A stretch of 64,000 nucleotides of DNA from Hyalella azteca (lineage: Eukaryota; Arthropoda; Malacostraca; Amphipoda; Hyalellidae), in assembly GCF_000764305.2 (NCBI RefSeq), contig NW_025932927.1, positions 62,001-126,000 of the forward strand, given 5' to 3'. Numbering within the stretch: position 1 is the stretch's first letter; every line of letters starts with the position of its first letter. Both the position numbers and the translations under genes were made by a program. The notes under the pieces were generated by a model. That model was not told where the DNA came from. It saw nothing but the letters and a program-made list of their open reading frames with translations, and did not search any database. This document shows positions 48,201-50,801 of the stretch, piece after piece.

Positions 48201-50801
48201 TCTAGTGCACGTTTATTAACGTGCGAATAGTTTCTATCCAGCCTCGCTGAGCTGACTAGTCTGCATGGGTGTACATTTATGGGGGCAATAAATCTATGAA
48301 GTCTGGGGATGACGCAACCATGAATGTGAAGGCGAATATATTGATAATGAACTTACAAATCATATGAATAAATAATCAAATTATATAATAAAAATTACAG
48401 AAACGCAGAACACCTATCAGTCTTCTTCCATTATAGCCAAAAACGTATCATCTTTCTATTTTAAGTACCCAACCCCCGTCTCTGCCTCATGCATCGCATC
48501 TTGCTTATTTAACGCCTACTTCTGTTGCTGGTTTTTTTCATTGCAGAATTGAGAGTTTCATTTCTTTCGAAACTTATTCTATTTTTTGGATGTGCATGAG
48601 GTCAACTTATAGGTGTTTAATATGTATATTTATATAACTGTATAGTCATTATTTCGGTGTATATAATCTATACTGTTTGTGTGAATGGCCTTTGCTTGCT
48701 GAAATGTTGAGCAAGAATTGCTTTTCTTGCTCCGCCACTTTCCCCTTCACTTGCACCACCACTTGGCCCACCACCTGTACCACCACTTGCCCCCACCACC
48801 TGTACCACCACTTGCCCCCACCACCTGTACCACCACTTGCCCCACCACCTGTACCACCACTTGCCCCCACCACCTGTACCACCACTTGCCCCCACCACCT
48901 GTACCACCACCTACCCCTCGTTGCAGAGTACGACAACGAAGAGGTGCTGACGTACGAGGAGGTCGCGCTCTACTACCCTCGCGCTAATTGCAAGCGCCCT
49001 CTGGTGCTCATCGGGCCCCCTAACATCGGGCGCCACGAGCTGCGCCAGCGCCTCATGGAGGACCGCGACCGCTTTGCTGCTGCAGTCCCTCGTGAGTCGC
49101 TGCGCCCCTCGGGCAGTTTGGGGTAATACGTTGGGGAGGGTGTTGACTTTTTAGAGGTAAGGGCGACGATGTTACGAGGACGATAGGGTGACATTACTTG
49201 GGTGATAGGATGGCATTACTGGGGTGATGGGGTGGCATCTCTAGGGTGATGGGTGGCATCTCTAGAGTAGCATTACTGGGGTGATAGGGTGGCATCTCTA
49301 GGGTGAATGCGATGTAATTTCTAGAGTGATGCGCCCTCTTCACCTTGGCTGGCGTAGTGCACCAGATGTCTGTTGTGTTGTGGCCTCATGCACCTGAATG
49401 TGAGGCCCTAGGCTGGAGGCGTCACGGTCGTGTGGTGGTGACGTTTGCCGTGTATCTGGTACTTGCGTAACGGTTGAGTTACGTCGATTGGTGACTCTGT
49501 AGTGGTTTCTCCTCGCCTCAAATATATTTTATCTCGATCATCTAAACCTCCTTCATATTCCTTTTATTATTTGATGGGATTTTAAGGTGCAGTTTATAGG
49601 TCTTCTTTTGTGCTGGTGGAACAAATGTTGATATGTTCTAAATGCTTTAATCGACGCATGTCTTCGACAAATCGTGTCTCACAAATCCTCTTGCAGCCCT
49701 AAAATTGTTCCTCATCTTCTACTTGTATCAGTCACATAATGACTCCTTTTCATGACGGAAATCTCGTGCCTTTATTAACTTTGCGGTATCGTTGCTAAGT
49801 CCCTCTGCCCCTCAGACACATCGCGCCCCCGGCGGGACAAGGAGGTGGATGGTCAGGACTACCACTTCATCTCGAGAGCGCAGTTCGAGGAAGACATCTT
49901 GCAGCGCAAGTTTGTCGAGCACGGCGAGTTTGAGAAAGCTTATTACGGCACGAGTCTTACGTCCATCAGGGCTATTGTGAGCATGGGGAAGATCTGCGTA
50001 CTTAACCTGCACGCTCTCTCACTCAAGATACTCAAGAACTCGGACTTGAAGCCTTTTGTGGTCTTCATTGCGCCGCCAAGCCTCGAAAAATTGAGGCAGA
50101 AAAAACAGCGACTCGGGGAACCCGTGAAGGTACGGCACAGTTACTCATATTTTTCTTTTGTCTACTCGAGCAATTTTTCAGATGCTTTTATTATATTATG
50201 AGACTAAATTTTCCATTACTCGAGATGTCTATTTCATTTTTTCGCACACGTCTGCCATAGCTTAATAATTAACTATCTAAGCTATTTTAATTTTTGTTCA
50301 ATGAAAATGTACATACATTTTCATTGAACAAAAGTGATACATGTATCACTGTATCACTTTAAGAAGTGATACATGGTATCACTTCTTAATTCATTACATC
50401 TGATAAGTATTTTAGTTAGCTATATAATCATCCTGACAACATCAAAACTTTCACCACCTCTTGATAATCCTGTGAATATTCCTCAACGATATTCCTCCGA
50501 CCTAACATCCCTTTCCCAGATATCTCCCTCCCTAATATCCCCCTCCCTGATATTCCCCTCTCCCCTCAATTATATCCCCGCCCCTCCCCCTGAATTATAA
50601 TCCTGATCAATGGCGCAGGACGAGGAGCTCAAGGAGATCATGGAGAAGGCCCGCGAGATGGAGGACCAATACGGCCATTACTTCGATCTCATCATCGTCA
50701 ACCACGACGTGGAGTCCGCGTACCAGCAACTACTGCACGAGGTCAACATGTTGGAGCGCGAGCCGCAGTGGGTGCCTGCCACGTGGCTCAGGCAAGACTA
50801 G
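1..50801 (+). CDS. sdt: Stardust/PALS1 (MPP5) MAGUK p55 gene, 21 exons, 5'-partial
   Basis: Gene-level entry. The exons listed separately join with matching phases into 3408 coding bases (1135 codons plus TAG), open from base 3. Domain order, counting residues from base 3: open tail 1-71, extra PDZ about 73-162, charged linkers 163-430, Par-6-binding region about 485-515, L27N 572-609, L27C 641-686, PDZ about 703-775, SH3 about 800-870, HOOK about 875-920, GUK about 930-1135. PALS1/Stardust is a cytoplasmic scaffold of the apical Crumbs complex: its PDZ-SH3-GUK binds the Crumbs tail, L27N binds PATJ, L27C binds LIN7 and the N-terminus binds Par-6. From 37791 onward the match to PALS1 is close throughout. 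Assigning the exons before 22376 to the same gene rests on phase and openness and is inference. Human PALS1 is 675 residues, so this product is much longer. Start codon lies outside the window. Confidence 0.8.
348..502 (+). repeat. 27-28 bp minisatellite, left block
   Basis: Units contain the core GAGGGCCGTCCGATGCTGGG with variable G runs. The block is cut by the N gap. It is the same family as 1354-2616. Confidence 0.95.
503..910. other. assembly gap (408 N)
   Basis: Run of N between the minisatellite and the LINE fragment. Reading frames that cross it are meaningless. Confidence 1.
911..1303 (+). pseudogene. non-LTR retrotransposon reverse transcriptase, C-terminal fragment
   Basis: Open from the edge of the N gap to TGA at 1301-1303, about 130 codons. 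It contains [38 protein letters not shown] and [16 protein letters not shown], the pattern that ends the ORF2 of many arthropod LINEs (conserved GPRLFN.LP and FK..LD.WL). An acidic tail with [12 protein letters not shown] follows. The 5' part is in the 408-N gap or absent. It is flanked on both sides by the same minisatellite. Confidence 0.75.
911..1353 (+). mobile_element. LINE 3' end with short-repeat tail, inserted in a minisatellite
   Basis: The ORF end is followed by a 20-base 3' UTR-like stretch and then about three ATAAGGTC units (1330-1353), which is how several non-LTR families terminate. The minisatellite resumes immediately at 1354. The left junction is hidden in the N gap. Confidence 0.6.
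1354..2616 (+). repeat. 27-28 bp minisatellite, right block (about 45 units)
   Basis: Core CGTAAGAGGGCC[AG]TCCGATGC with G-run length variation and A/G alternation. It creates stop-free frames of up to 446 codons on the minus strand; these are not genes. Higher-order duplication is visible (two similar blocks around 2000-2170). Confidence 0.95.
2820..3139 (+). repeat. 60-bp minisatellite upstream of exon 2
   Basis: About five units; core TTTGGCCATCACGCCCTTTG. It ends about 25 bases before the exon 2 acceptor. Confidence 0.9.
3164..3269 (+). CDS. sdt: exon 2: first half of the extra PDZ domain
   Basis: Flanked by a CCCCCCACAG acceptor and a CCAG|GTGAGG donor, phase 0 in and phase 1 out. It encodes the beta1-beta2 part of a PDZ domain: [10 protein letters not shown] with the carboxylate-binding loop FGFS, then [10 protein letters not shown] leading into the alpha1 turn. 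A 60-bp minisatellite stops about 25 bases before the acceptor and a 47-bp one starts about 14 bases after the donor. The PDZ fold is clear; which PDZ family it belongs to I do not recognise. Confidence 0.75.
3283..3489 (+). repeat. 47-bp minisatellite after exon 2
   Basis: About 4.4 units; core GCGTGATGTTGAGTAGTTCG. It begins about 14 bases after the exon 2 donor. Confidence 0.9.
3795..4028 (+). repeat. 23-bp minisatellite of TGACGTCA (CRE-type) palindromes
   Basis: Ten units with core CTCGTGACGTCACGCT; nine keep an intact TGACGTCA and one is mutated to TGACGTTT. TGACGTCA is the full CRE/ATF consensus (established). Whether it binds anything here is unknown. Confidence 0.9.
4310..4385 (+). 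repeat. 22-bp tandem repeat, 3-4 units
   Basis: Core GATGATCGTAAGCTGTCAAT. Confidence 0.85.
4386..4790 (+). repeat. 13-bp CT-rich repeat and polypyrimidine tract
   Basis: About 11 units of CCTCTCTTCTGCT to 4540, then about 250 bases of nearly pure pyrimidine. It yields spurious Ser/Leu and Arg/Glu frames. Confidence 0.9.
5028..5325 (+). repeat. 32-bp minisatellite and adjacent 29-bp duplication
   Basis: About seven units with core GTGTCAACTATTGGTGTCAA, followed by two copies of a unit with AATCGTTAATTGGTTGAGTC. Confidence 0.9.
5660..5970 (+). repeat. 34-bp repeat, then 15-bp repeat
   Basis: Two to three units with GCAGTGATGCTGCCAGATGT (to about 5755), then ten units of GCTGTTGTCCTCACT (5829-5970). 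The 15-bp period makes stop-free frames in several phases. Confidence 0.9.
6106..6246 (+). repeat. 71-bp tandem duplication
   Basis: Two near-identical copies containing GGTGATGTAACTGTGAAGCG, ending about 15 bases before the left arm of the large inverted-repeat element. Confidence 0.85.
6261..7023 (+). repeat. left inverted arm
   Basis: Pairs with 9557-10323 in reverse orientation; see composite element. Confidence 0.8.
7067..8648 (+). mobile_element. Tc3-like Tc1/mariner transposon with about 204-bp TIRs, TA target
   Basis: Begins CAGTGCCGGAAATGGCTAT and ends with its inverse, each end flanked by TA. The inverted repeats are 7067-7270 and 8446-8648 and look roughly 90% alike, including GCAAGAAAAAATATTT. 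The 1582-base length and TA duplication are typical of Tc1/mariner elements. Nested inside the larger inverted-repeat element, so it is the younger insertion. Confidence 0.88.
7435..8409 (+). pseudogene. Tc3-like transposase pseudogene
   Basis: Fragments of a Tc3-type DDE transposase are readable in shifting frames: [12 protein letters not shown] near the N-terminus, KIIFSD at the first catalytic Asp region (about 7848), VFQQDNA at the second (about 8095), and [12 protein letters not shown] with the catalytic Glu in the intact C-terminal piece (8176-8409). Several stops and frameshifts separate them, so the gene is dead. Confidence 0.85.
8650..9556. other. AT-rich interior of the composite element
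   Basis: No coding pattern, RNA gene or tandem repeat that I can support. The 67-codon frame at 9223-9426 has no recognisable motif. Confidence 0.6.
9557..10323 (-). repeat. right inverted arm
   Basis: Reverse complement of 6261-7023 with scattered differences; see composite element. Confidence 0.8.
10377..10642 (+). repeat. 32-bp minisatellite (about 8 units)
   Basis: Core GGACATGGTTTATTGGTGCG. Begins about 50 bases after the right arm of the composite element. Confidence 0.92.
11030..11150 (+). repeat. duplication of GACAAGAAGATCAAGCTTTA segment
   Basis: About 50 bases, including a TATG|GTGAGT donor-like site, occur at 11030 and again at 11097. Confidence 0.8.
11229..11345 (+). repeat. 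29-bp minisatellite ending at a single-N join
   Basis: About four units with ATTGGCCGCCACTTATTGTG; stops at N 11346. Confidence 0.88.
11347..11480 (+). repeat. 22-bp minisatellite starting at a single-N join
   Basis: Six perfect units of TGGCCGCTATAGTCACCTGG plus two bases. Confidence 0.92.
12345..12490 (+). repeat. 22-23 bp minisatellite (about 6-7 units)
   Basis: Core CTTCAGACCCTCGGGTCGCA. Confidence 0.9.
12745..12860 (+). repeat. 33-bp minisatellite (about 3.5 units)
   Basis: Core CTCCACTTGCCTGCACGTCA. Confidence 0.9.
13366..13475 (+). CDS. sdt: exon 3: central part of the extra PDZ domain
   Basis: Acceptor TCCACAG, donor ACCAG|GTGGCA, phase 1 in and phase 0 out. It continues exon 2 as [22 protein letters not shown], the canonical PDZ alpha1/beta4 signature, followed by [17 protein letters not shown], the alpha2 helix. 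The preceding intron is about 10.1 kb and carries the transposon cluster. Confidence 0.85.
14016..14073 (+). CDS. sdt: exon 4: last beta strand of the extra PDZ domain
   Basis: A 58-base exon with a pyrimidine-rich TTTATTTTCAG acceptor and a TTG|GTGAGT donor, phase 0 in and phase 1 out. It encodes [19 protein letters not shown], which completes the PDZ fold as beta6 right after the IQHIHQ helix. It is short and would be missed by ORF length alone; the frame that overlaps it in a longer ORF is not the coding one. Confidence 0.8.
14270..15120 (-). pseudogene. decayed non-LTR reverse transcriptase, C-terminal third
   Basis: On the minus strand broken frames read [10 protein letters not shown], then [44 protein letters not shown] and FSLRVTDM, then [18 protein letters not shown]. 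This is the order seen at the end of LINE ORF2 proteins (LE[YF]GN.VW, VQRRATK.I, FF..RV...WN.L). Stops and shifts show decay. It lies antisense in the intron between exons 4 and 5. Confidence 0.75.
15424..15655 (+). repeat. 21-22 bp minisatellite (about 11 units)
   Basis: Core CACCGCCACCCACTGCACCG, with a few variant units. Confidence 0.9.
15955..16071. repeat. imperfect inverted repeat (about 50-base arms)
   Basis: GAGTTTGATGACAA...GATAAGAACATGAAT at 15955-16005 is inverted at 16022-16071 (ATTCATGTTCTTATC...TTGTCATCAAACTC), with a short AT-rich loop. Could be a small MITE or a hairpin. Confidence 0.75.
16075..17555. other. intron stretch without recognisable gene
   Basis: No frame over 77 codons and no recognised motif. 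Around 16790-17180 the base composition is richer in G and C than the surroundings, but I see no promoter or RNA gene that I can defend. Confidence 0.5.
17557..17914 (+). repeat. 43-bp minisatellite (about 8 units)
   Basis: Core GTCACGGTAGGAACACGTCT. A single copy of the same unit, with its GAGTGTACC leader, recurs at 21410-21440. Confidence 0.92.
18692..18828 (+). CDS. sdt: exon 5: conserved-looking charged helix after the extra PDZ
   Basis: Acceptor CCCTCTCCAG, donor GGCG|GTGGGT, phase 1 in and phase 0 out. It encodes [20 protein letters not shown], then a run of Arg/Glu/Leu likely to be helical ([18 protein letters not shown]). High GC at third positions sets it apart from the intron. The last 8 coding bases and the donor are part of a roughly 24-bp unit repeated three times downstream, so the exon edge has been amplified. 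Function unknown. Confidence 0.7.
18820..18920 (+). repeat. exon-edge minisatellite at the exon 5 donor
   Basis: CTCCCCCAGGCGGTGGGTGA recurs three times with slight changes; the first copy contains the last codons of exon 5 and its donor. Confidence 0.85.
19085..19230 (+). repeat. purine-rich repeat
   Basis: Irregular units with GGGAGAGCGTGAGATGTG. Confidence 0.75.
19378..19545 (+). repeat. 33-36 bp minisatellite (about 5 units)
   Basis: Core GTGGCAGCCAGCGCCACTGC with variable GTT units. Confidence 0.9.
20135..20405 (+). repeat. 21-bp minisatellite (about 13 units)
   Basis: Core GTGCGTGTACCGCGCAGCAC. The period is a multiple of three, which explains open frames on both strands. Confidence 0.93.
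20560..20705 (+). repeat. irregular GT-rich repeat
   Basis: Degenerate units with GGATGTGTTGGGGTTTGA. Confidence 0.65.
20975..21182 (+). CDS. sdt: exon 6: Gln/Ser/Thr-rich linker
   Basis: Acceptor TTTGCGAACAG, donor CAGTG|GTGAGT, phase 0 in and phase 1 out. The frame [19 protein letters not shown] and onward is open for 69 codons; it is low complexity and probably disordered. The acceptor is weak in pyrimidines, so the left boundary is less sure than the donor. The frame is chosen because it joins both neighbours without a stop. Confidence 0.55.
21185..21355 (+). repeat. about 51-bp minisatellite after exon 6
   Basis: Three to four units with CCATCATCACTGACCAAACA, starting directly after the exon 6 donor; one more partial unit lies at 21518-21541, just before exon 7. 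Confidence 0.85.
21552..21865 (+). CDS. sdt: exon 7: acidic then Arg-rich charged region
   Basis: Acceptor TTGCCCAG, donor GCCGAG|GTGGGC, phase 1 in and phase 0 out. It encodes [19 protein letters not shown], an acidic stretch with [15 protein letters not shown], then an Arg-rich stretch with [13 protein letters not shown]. It is very GC-rich relative to the flanking introns. The charge pattern suggests a disordered segment, possibly phosphorylated or nucleic-acid binding, but nothing specific can be assigned. Confidence 0.65.
21970..22190 (+). repeat. AT-rich repeat, about 5 units
   Basis: Core ATCAATGTATGGTAGCAAG followed by variable TAATAAATTAGTT. Confidence 0.85.
22230..22375 (+). CDS. 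sdt: exon 8: Pro/Ser-rich linker
   Basis: Acceptor TACCCCCAG, donor ACCAG|GTGAGT, phase 0 in and phase 2 out. It encodes [20 protein letters not shown] and a Pro-rich tail. The phase 2 exit fits the phase 2 entry of the exon at 37791, giving the junction GAST-S-SRKSEG. This junction is the key link between the upstream PDZ exons and the PALS1 exons. Confidence 0.65.
22400..22477 (+). repeat. 20-22 bp repeat ending at a single-N join
   Basis: About four units with GTGGTGCAGTGAGGGGACGC; stops at N 22478. Confidence 0.88.
22479..23352 (+). repeat. 25-bp minisatellite, about 35 perfect copies
   Basis: Unit core GATGCTCTGGCACTGCAGGT with no differences between copies over about 874 bases. It produces open frames of up to 398 codons on both strands (for example a Cys-Ser-Ala-Arg repeat) that are not genes. 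Perfect identity suggests either very recent expansion or assembler copying. Confidence 0.97.
23353..24715. other. intron stretch without recognisable gene
   Basis: AT-rich, no recognised domain in the frames present (longest 93 codons at 24038-24319). Confidence 0.5.
24718..24838 (+). repeat. 46-bp minisatellite (3 units)
   Basis: Core CAACTCTGCTGGGTTGTGGC. Confidence 0.9.
25100..25266 (+). repeat. about 34-50 bp repeat ending at a single-N join
   Basis: Four units with CAGCTCTACTTAGCTTGC; stops at N 25267. Confidence 0.85.
25268..25355 (+). repeat. 15-bp repeat starting at a single-N join
   Basis: Six units of CCCTGCTACACACGT type. Confidence 0.9.
25520..26640. other. intron stretch without recognisable gene
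   Basis: Nothing beyond short frames without motifs. Confidence 0.5.
26646..26876 (-). other. unrecognised 76-codon frame
   Basis: Open on the minus strand, with Trp/Tyr-rich text ([18 protein letters not shown]). No family recognised; possibly a repeat-derived fragment rather than a gene. Confidence 0.15.
27040..27300 (+). repeat. degenerate 18-40 bp repeat
   Basis: Recurring CGATCGCCGCATTATTC and TCGCTGCATTTTTCAACTTA motifs. Confidence 0.7.
28115..28300 (+). repeat. about 58-bp repeat (3-4 units)
   Basis: Core ATGTCAATAACGTGGATGTC. Confidence 0.85.
29137..29642 (+). repeat. 24-bp minisatellite carrying CAG|GTATGT in each unit
   Basis: About 20 units with CTGCACATGTTCAGGTATGT. Each unit contains a perfect 5' splice donor consensus (CAGGTATGT) directly after a TTCAG acceptor-like end. 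The period is a multiple of three, so all the long frames here are repeat artefacts. Confidence 0.93.
29860..29972 (+). repeat. 13-bp CT-rich repeat
   Basis: About nine units of CCTCCTCTTCCCT. Confidence 0.92.
30010..30195 (+). repeat. about 37-bp minisatellite (5 units)
   Basis: Core CACTGGCTGCCACTGAGTGG. Confidence 0.9.
30587..31108 (-). pseudogene. internally deleted DNA-transposon ORF
   Basis: A 173-codon open frame on the minus strand. Its middle, [15 protein letters not shown] and [11 protein letters not shown], looks like the N-terminal helix-turn-helix common to a group of arthropod mariner-like elements (DUF4817-type). Its end, [19 protein letters not shown], resembles the C-terminus of the same proteins; the catalytic core between them is missing. 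A GTGATTCACGGAAACTTCCT sequence at 30483-30502 could be the terminal repeat downstream. Likely a non-autonomous deletion derivative. Confidence 0.5.
31185..31325 (+). repeat. 30-bp and 23-bp repeats
   Basis: Units with GCTCAGTGCACTGCCACGCT, then units with CTACGTGCATCACTACGCCA. Both families reappear at 33.0-34.2 kb across adapter junctions. Confidence 0.88.
31440..31845. other. intron stretch without recognisable gene
   Basis: AT-rich, no supported feature. Confidence 0.5.
31855..32275 (+). repeat. 22-bp minisatellite (about 19 units)
   Basis: Core ATCTGCCACTTGTCGCGCCT. Confidence 0.93.
32835..33039 (+). repeat. 24-25 bp minisatellite
   Basis: About eight units with GGAGGTCGGGTGGTGAGGTG; ends at an adapter junction. 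Related copies at 34165-34200 and, inverted, at 39622-39690. Confidence 0.92.
33040..33064. other. Tn5 mosaic-end adapter remnant
   Basis: ACATCT followed by the 19-base mosaic end AGATGTGTATAAGAGACAG. This is library adapter, not genome. Confidence 0.95.
33065..33200 (+). repeat. 23-bp repeat between adapter junctions
   Basis: Reverse complement of the CTACGTGCATCACTACGCC family seen at 31250-31325 and 34110-34168. Confidence 0.9.
33201..33238. other. Nextera mate-pair junction adapter
   Basis: Full 38-base palindromic junction: CTGTCTCTTATACACATCT joined to AGATGTGTATAAGAGACAG. Confidence 0.98.
33239..33337 (+). repeat. CTG-rich repeat between adapter junctions
   Basis: Same family as 33590-33905 (TACTGCTGCTGCTGTTTCTA). 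Confidence 0.9.
33338..33375. other. Nextera mate-pair junction adapter
   Basis: Second full 38-base junction of two mosaic ends. Confidence 0.98.
33376..33530 (+). repeat. 28-30 bp repeat after adapter junction
   Basis: Same family as 31185-31260 (GCTCAGTGCACTGCC). Confidence 0.9.
33585..33910 (+). repeat. 18-21 bp CTG/TTTCTATTACTG repeat
   Basis: About 17 units with GCTGCTGTTTCTATTACT; the stop-free Leu-rich frame is an artefact. Confidence 0.92.
34105..34200 (+). repeat. short blocks of two repeat families
   Basis: CTACTACGTGCATCACTACG units followed directly by one GGAGGGTCGGGTGGTGAGGT unit, linking families that are adjacent to adapters elsewhere. Confidence 0.8.
34635..34820 (+). repeat. 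24-bp minisatellite (about 8 units)
   Basis: Core GGCGCTGGTCACTAGTACCA. Confidence 0.92.
35445..35945 (+). repeat. 33-bp minisatellite with higher-order units
   Basis: Core GCCATTCATTCAGTATATAC; a longer composite unit of about 110-120 bases recurs around 35670-35930. Confidence 0.93.
36043..36722 (+). repeat. 33-bp minisatellite (about 20 units)
   Basis: Core TTCATACCTGGTGACATTAC. Period 33 makes a stop-free frame that runs on from the preceding array (368 codons in all); not a gene. An inverted piece appears between adapters at 39729-39836. Confidence 0.95.
36775..36900 (+). repeat. short CACTGTGGTGCAGCAT repeat
   Basis: About four degenerate units. Confidence 0.8.
37024..37246 (+). repeat. 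18-bp GC-rich minisatellite (about 12 units)
   Basis: Core CGCACCGCCGCGTCTCTG. Confidence 0.93.
37791..38024 (+). CDS. sdt: exon 9: Gly-rich segment and conserved Par-6-binding region
   Basis: Acceptor TGTTTTTCAG, donor CCCAG|GTGAGC, phase 2 in and out. After a Gly-rich stretch it encodes [19 protein letters not shown]. This matches the REMAVD-containing N-terminal block of PALS1/Stardust, known as evolutionary conserved region 1, which binds the Par-6 PDZ domain (established knowledge). A methionine at [10 protein letters not shown] could start a short isoform. Confidence 0.85.
38040..38185 (+). repeat. degenerate repeat after exon 9
   Basis: Four units with TACACGGCCTAGTACACAAG, starting about 20 bases after the donor. 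Confidence 0.8.
38528..38714 (+). CDS. sdt: exon 10: linker before L27N
   Basis: Acceptor TATTTACAG, donor TATGAG|GTGGGT, phase 2 in and 0 out. It encodes [20 protein letters not shown] and ends [10 protein letters not shown], leading into L27N. The first residues complete the conserved KTPPRYPPP region. The donor sequence is partly repeated about 75 bases downstream (TTAAATATAAGGTGGGCGG), a local duplication. Confidence 0.8.
39078..39426 (+). repeat. 22-bp minisatellite containing CACGTG E-boxes
   Basis: About 16 units with TGCTAGTGGCACCACGTGTC, cut by the N gap. Confidence 0.93.
39427..39621. other. assembly gap (195 N)
   Basis: Run of N between a 22-bp repeat array on its left and a 24-25 bp repeat on its right that otherwise occurs 6 kb away; the right flank is bounded by Tn5 mosaic-end junctions. 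Confidence 1.
39622..39690 (-). repeat. inverted 24-25 bp repeat fragment
   Basis: Reverse complement of the 32835-33039 family, placed between an N gap and an adapter junction. Confidence 0.9.
39691..39728. other. Nextera mate-pair junction adapter
   Basis: Full 38-base junction of two Tn5 mosaic ends. Translation gives the familiar adapter peptide [12 protein letters not shown]. Confidence 0.98.
39729..39836 (-). repeat. inverted 33-bp repeat fragment between adapters
   Basis: Reverse complement of the array at 36043-36722. Confidence 0.92.
39837..39874. other. Nextera mate-pair junction adapter
   Basis: Full 38-base junction of two Tn5 mosaic ends. Confidence 0.98.
39875..39990 (+). repeat. 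22-bp repeat (about 5 units)
   Basis: Core GTGCAGTGCCGTGCATGATA. Confidence 0.9.
40193..40725 (+). repeat. 43-bp minisatellite (about 12 units) with E-box palindromes
   Basis: Core GAGTGCCACGTGACACACGA; most units carry CACGTG. Ends about 50 bases before the L27N exon. Confidence 0.92.
40775..40888 (+). CDS. sdt: exon 11: L27N domain
   Basis: Phase 0 on both sides, 38 codons, donor CAGAAG|GTGCCT. The acceptor is GTGTACAG, eight bases past a stronger-looking CCCCCACAG; only the later one keeps the frame. It encodes [16 protein letters not shown] and [14 protein letters not shown], matching the first L27 domain of PALS1, which pairs with PATJ. A 43-bp minisatellite ends about 50 bases upstream. 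Confidence 0.85.
40900..41110 (+). repeat. AT-rich TATAC repeat and a GATGAACGC duplication
   Basis: ACTATACTATACAATATACT-type units, with AACGC[AC]TGATGAACGC occurring three times. Confidence 0.8.
41460..41735 (+). repeat. about 80-90 bp repeat that copies the exon 12 acceptor
   Basis: Three units with GTACTAGCACTAATACAGTG; each is followed by a C-rich tract and CCGTGCAGGT or CCGTGCAGAT, the last of which is the true exon 12 acceptor. Confidence 0.88.
41728..41820 (+). CDS. sdt: exon 12: segment between L27N and L27C
   Basis: Acceptor CCCGTGCAG, donor TCACAG|GTGGGG, phase 0 on both sides, 31 codons. It encodes [12 protein letters not shown] and ends SARDLASQ, matching the PALS1 stretch that finishes L27N and starts L27C. 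Partial copies of its acceptor and first codons lie upstream at about 41562 and 41650. Confidence 0.8.
42300..42520 (+). repeat. about 45-bp repeat carrying GGTGAGT donor motifs
   Basis: Five units with CACTAGACTAGGTGAGTGTG; four keep GTGAGT. Ends about 35 bases before the L27C exon. Confidence 0.9.
42553..42690 (+). CDS. sdt: exon 13: L27C domain
   Basis: Acceptor CTCGTGTACAG, donor CCCAAG|GTTTCA, phase 0 on both sides, 46 codons. It encodes [20 protein letters not shown] and [17 protein letters not shown], matching the second L27 domain of PALS1 (ALLLAHDKVA in human), the LIN7-binding module. Confidence 0.9.
43215..43370 (+). repeat. degenerate duplication before exon 14
   Basis: AAATGAATGTCTATT and GGAGAGACAT-like blocks occur twice about 100 bases apart. 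Confidence 0.65.
43392..43484 (+). CDS. sdt: exon 14: linker and first PDZ strand
   Basis: Acceptor GTGTTTCAG, donor CCCCTG|GTGGGT, phase 0 on both sides, 31 codons. It ends [13 protein letters not shown], equivalent to VKIVRIEKARDIPL at the start of the PALS1 PDZ domain. Confidence 0.9.
43845..44010 (+). CDS. sdt: exon 15: PALS1 PDZ domain
   Basis: Acceptor TTCCCACAG, donor GGCCG|GTGGGT, phase 0 in and 1 out. It encodes [39 protein letters not shown] and [11 protein letters not shown]. The carboxylate-binding loop is PLGATI, as in PALS1, across the exon junction. This PDZ binds the C-terminal ERLI of Crumbs together with SH3-GUK. Confidence 0.95.
44313..44463 (+). CDS. sdt: exon 16: end of PDZ and start of SH3
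   Basis: Acceptor CTTCCCCGCAG, donor TGCAG|GTGCGG, phase 1 in and 2 out. It encodes [11 protein letters not shown] (last PDZ strand), then [19 protein letters not shown], the start of the SH3 fold of p55 MAGUKs. Confidence 0.95.
45008..45148 (+). CDS. sdt: exon 17: SH3 domain
   Basis: Acceptor ACATTACAG, donor CAGCA|GTGCGT, phase 2 in and 2 out. It encodes [39 protein letters not shown] and PSKAFQQ, nearly identical in pattern to the PALS1 SH3. MAGUK SH3 domains interact intramolecularly with GUK rather than binding PxxP ligands. Confidence 0.95.
45180..45520 (+). repeat. 34-bp minisatellite (about 10 units) after exon 17
   Basis: Core CTCGTGTAACACGCACATAG; starts about 30 bases after the donor. 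Confidence 0.93.
46221..46357 (+). CDS. sdt: exon 18: HOOK region
   Basis: Acceptor CCTCCCTCAG, donor GATG|GTTAGT, phase 2 in and 1 out. It encodes [18 protein letters not shown] and a Lys-rich run [17 protein letters not shown], equivalent to the basic HOOK between SH3 and GUK in PALS1, where band 4.1 proteins bind in related MAGUKs. Confidence 0.93.
46960..47035 (+). repeat. 20-bp repeat (about 4 units)
   Basis: Core TCGCATGTTGCTGCATGATC. Confidence 0.85.
47505..47945 (+). repeat. polypyrimidine repeats
   Basis: 26-32 bp units with TTTCTCTTTCTACTCTGCCT, then about eight 18-19 bp units with CCCCTCTTCTCTTCATCTTT. Confidence 0.9.
48755..48915 (+). repeat. 24-25 bp minisatellite adjoining the exon 19 acceptor
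   Basis: Six to seven units with CACCTGTACCACCACTTGCC; only about 12 bases separate it from the exon. Confidence 0.92.
48927..49091 (+). CDS. sdt: exon 19: start of the guanylate kinase domain
   Basis: Acceptor CTCGTTGCAG, donor CCCTC|GTGAGT, phase 1 in and 1 out. It encodes [20 protein letters not shown], then [20 protein letters not shown]. The P-loop position reads [10 protein letters not shown] and lacks the GK[ST] of active guanylate kinases, as expected of a MAGUK pseudo-kinase. A 25-bp minisatellite ends about 12 bases before the acceptor. Confidence 0.95.
49195..49335 (+). repeat. degenerate repeat after exon 19
   Basis: Units with GGGTGATGGGGTGGCATCTC. Confidence 0.8.
49816..50129 (+). 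CDS. sdt: exon 20: guanylate kinase domain core
   Basis: Acceptor TGCCCCTCAG, donor GTGAAG|GTACGG, phase 1 in and 0 out, 105 codons. It encodes [40 protein letters not shown], then [20 protein letters not shown] and [12 protein letters not shown]. Order and spacing match the GUK domain of PALS1. Confidence 0.95.
50293..50387. repeat. two adjacent perfect or near-perfect hairpins
   Basis: TTTTGTTCAATGAAAATGTA is followed at once by its inverse (to about 50334); then AAGTGATACATG...GTATCACTT palindromes to 50387. Between GUK exons 20 and 21. Confidence 0.85.
50619..50801 (+). CDS. sdt: exon 21: terminal GUK exon with stop
   Basis: Acceptor AATGGCGCAG, phase 0 in, 60 codons and TAG at 50799-50801. 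It encodes [39 protein letters not shown] and ends [12 protein letters not shown]. The PALS1 family usually ends at WLR, so Gln-Asp is a two-residue extension. A 42-base in-frame copy of the last codons follows the stop. Confidence 0.95.
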   Translation, partial: DEELKEIMEKAREMEDQYGHYFDLIIVNHDVESAYQQLLHEVNMLEREPQWVPATWLRQD

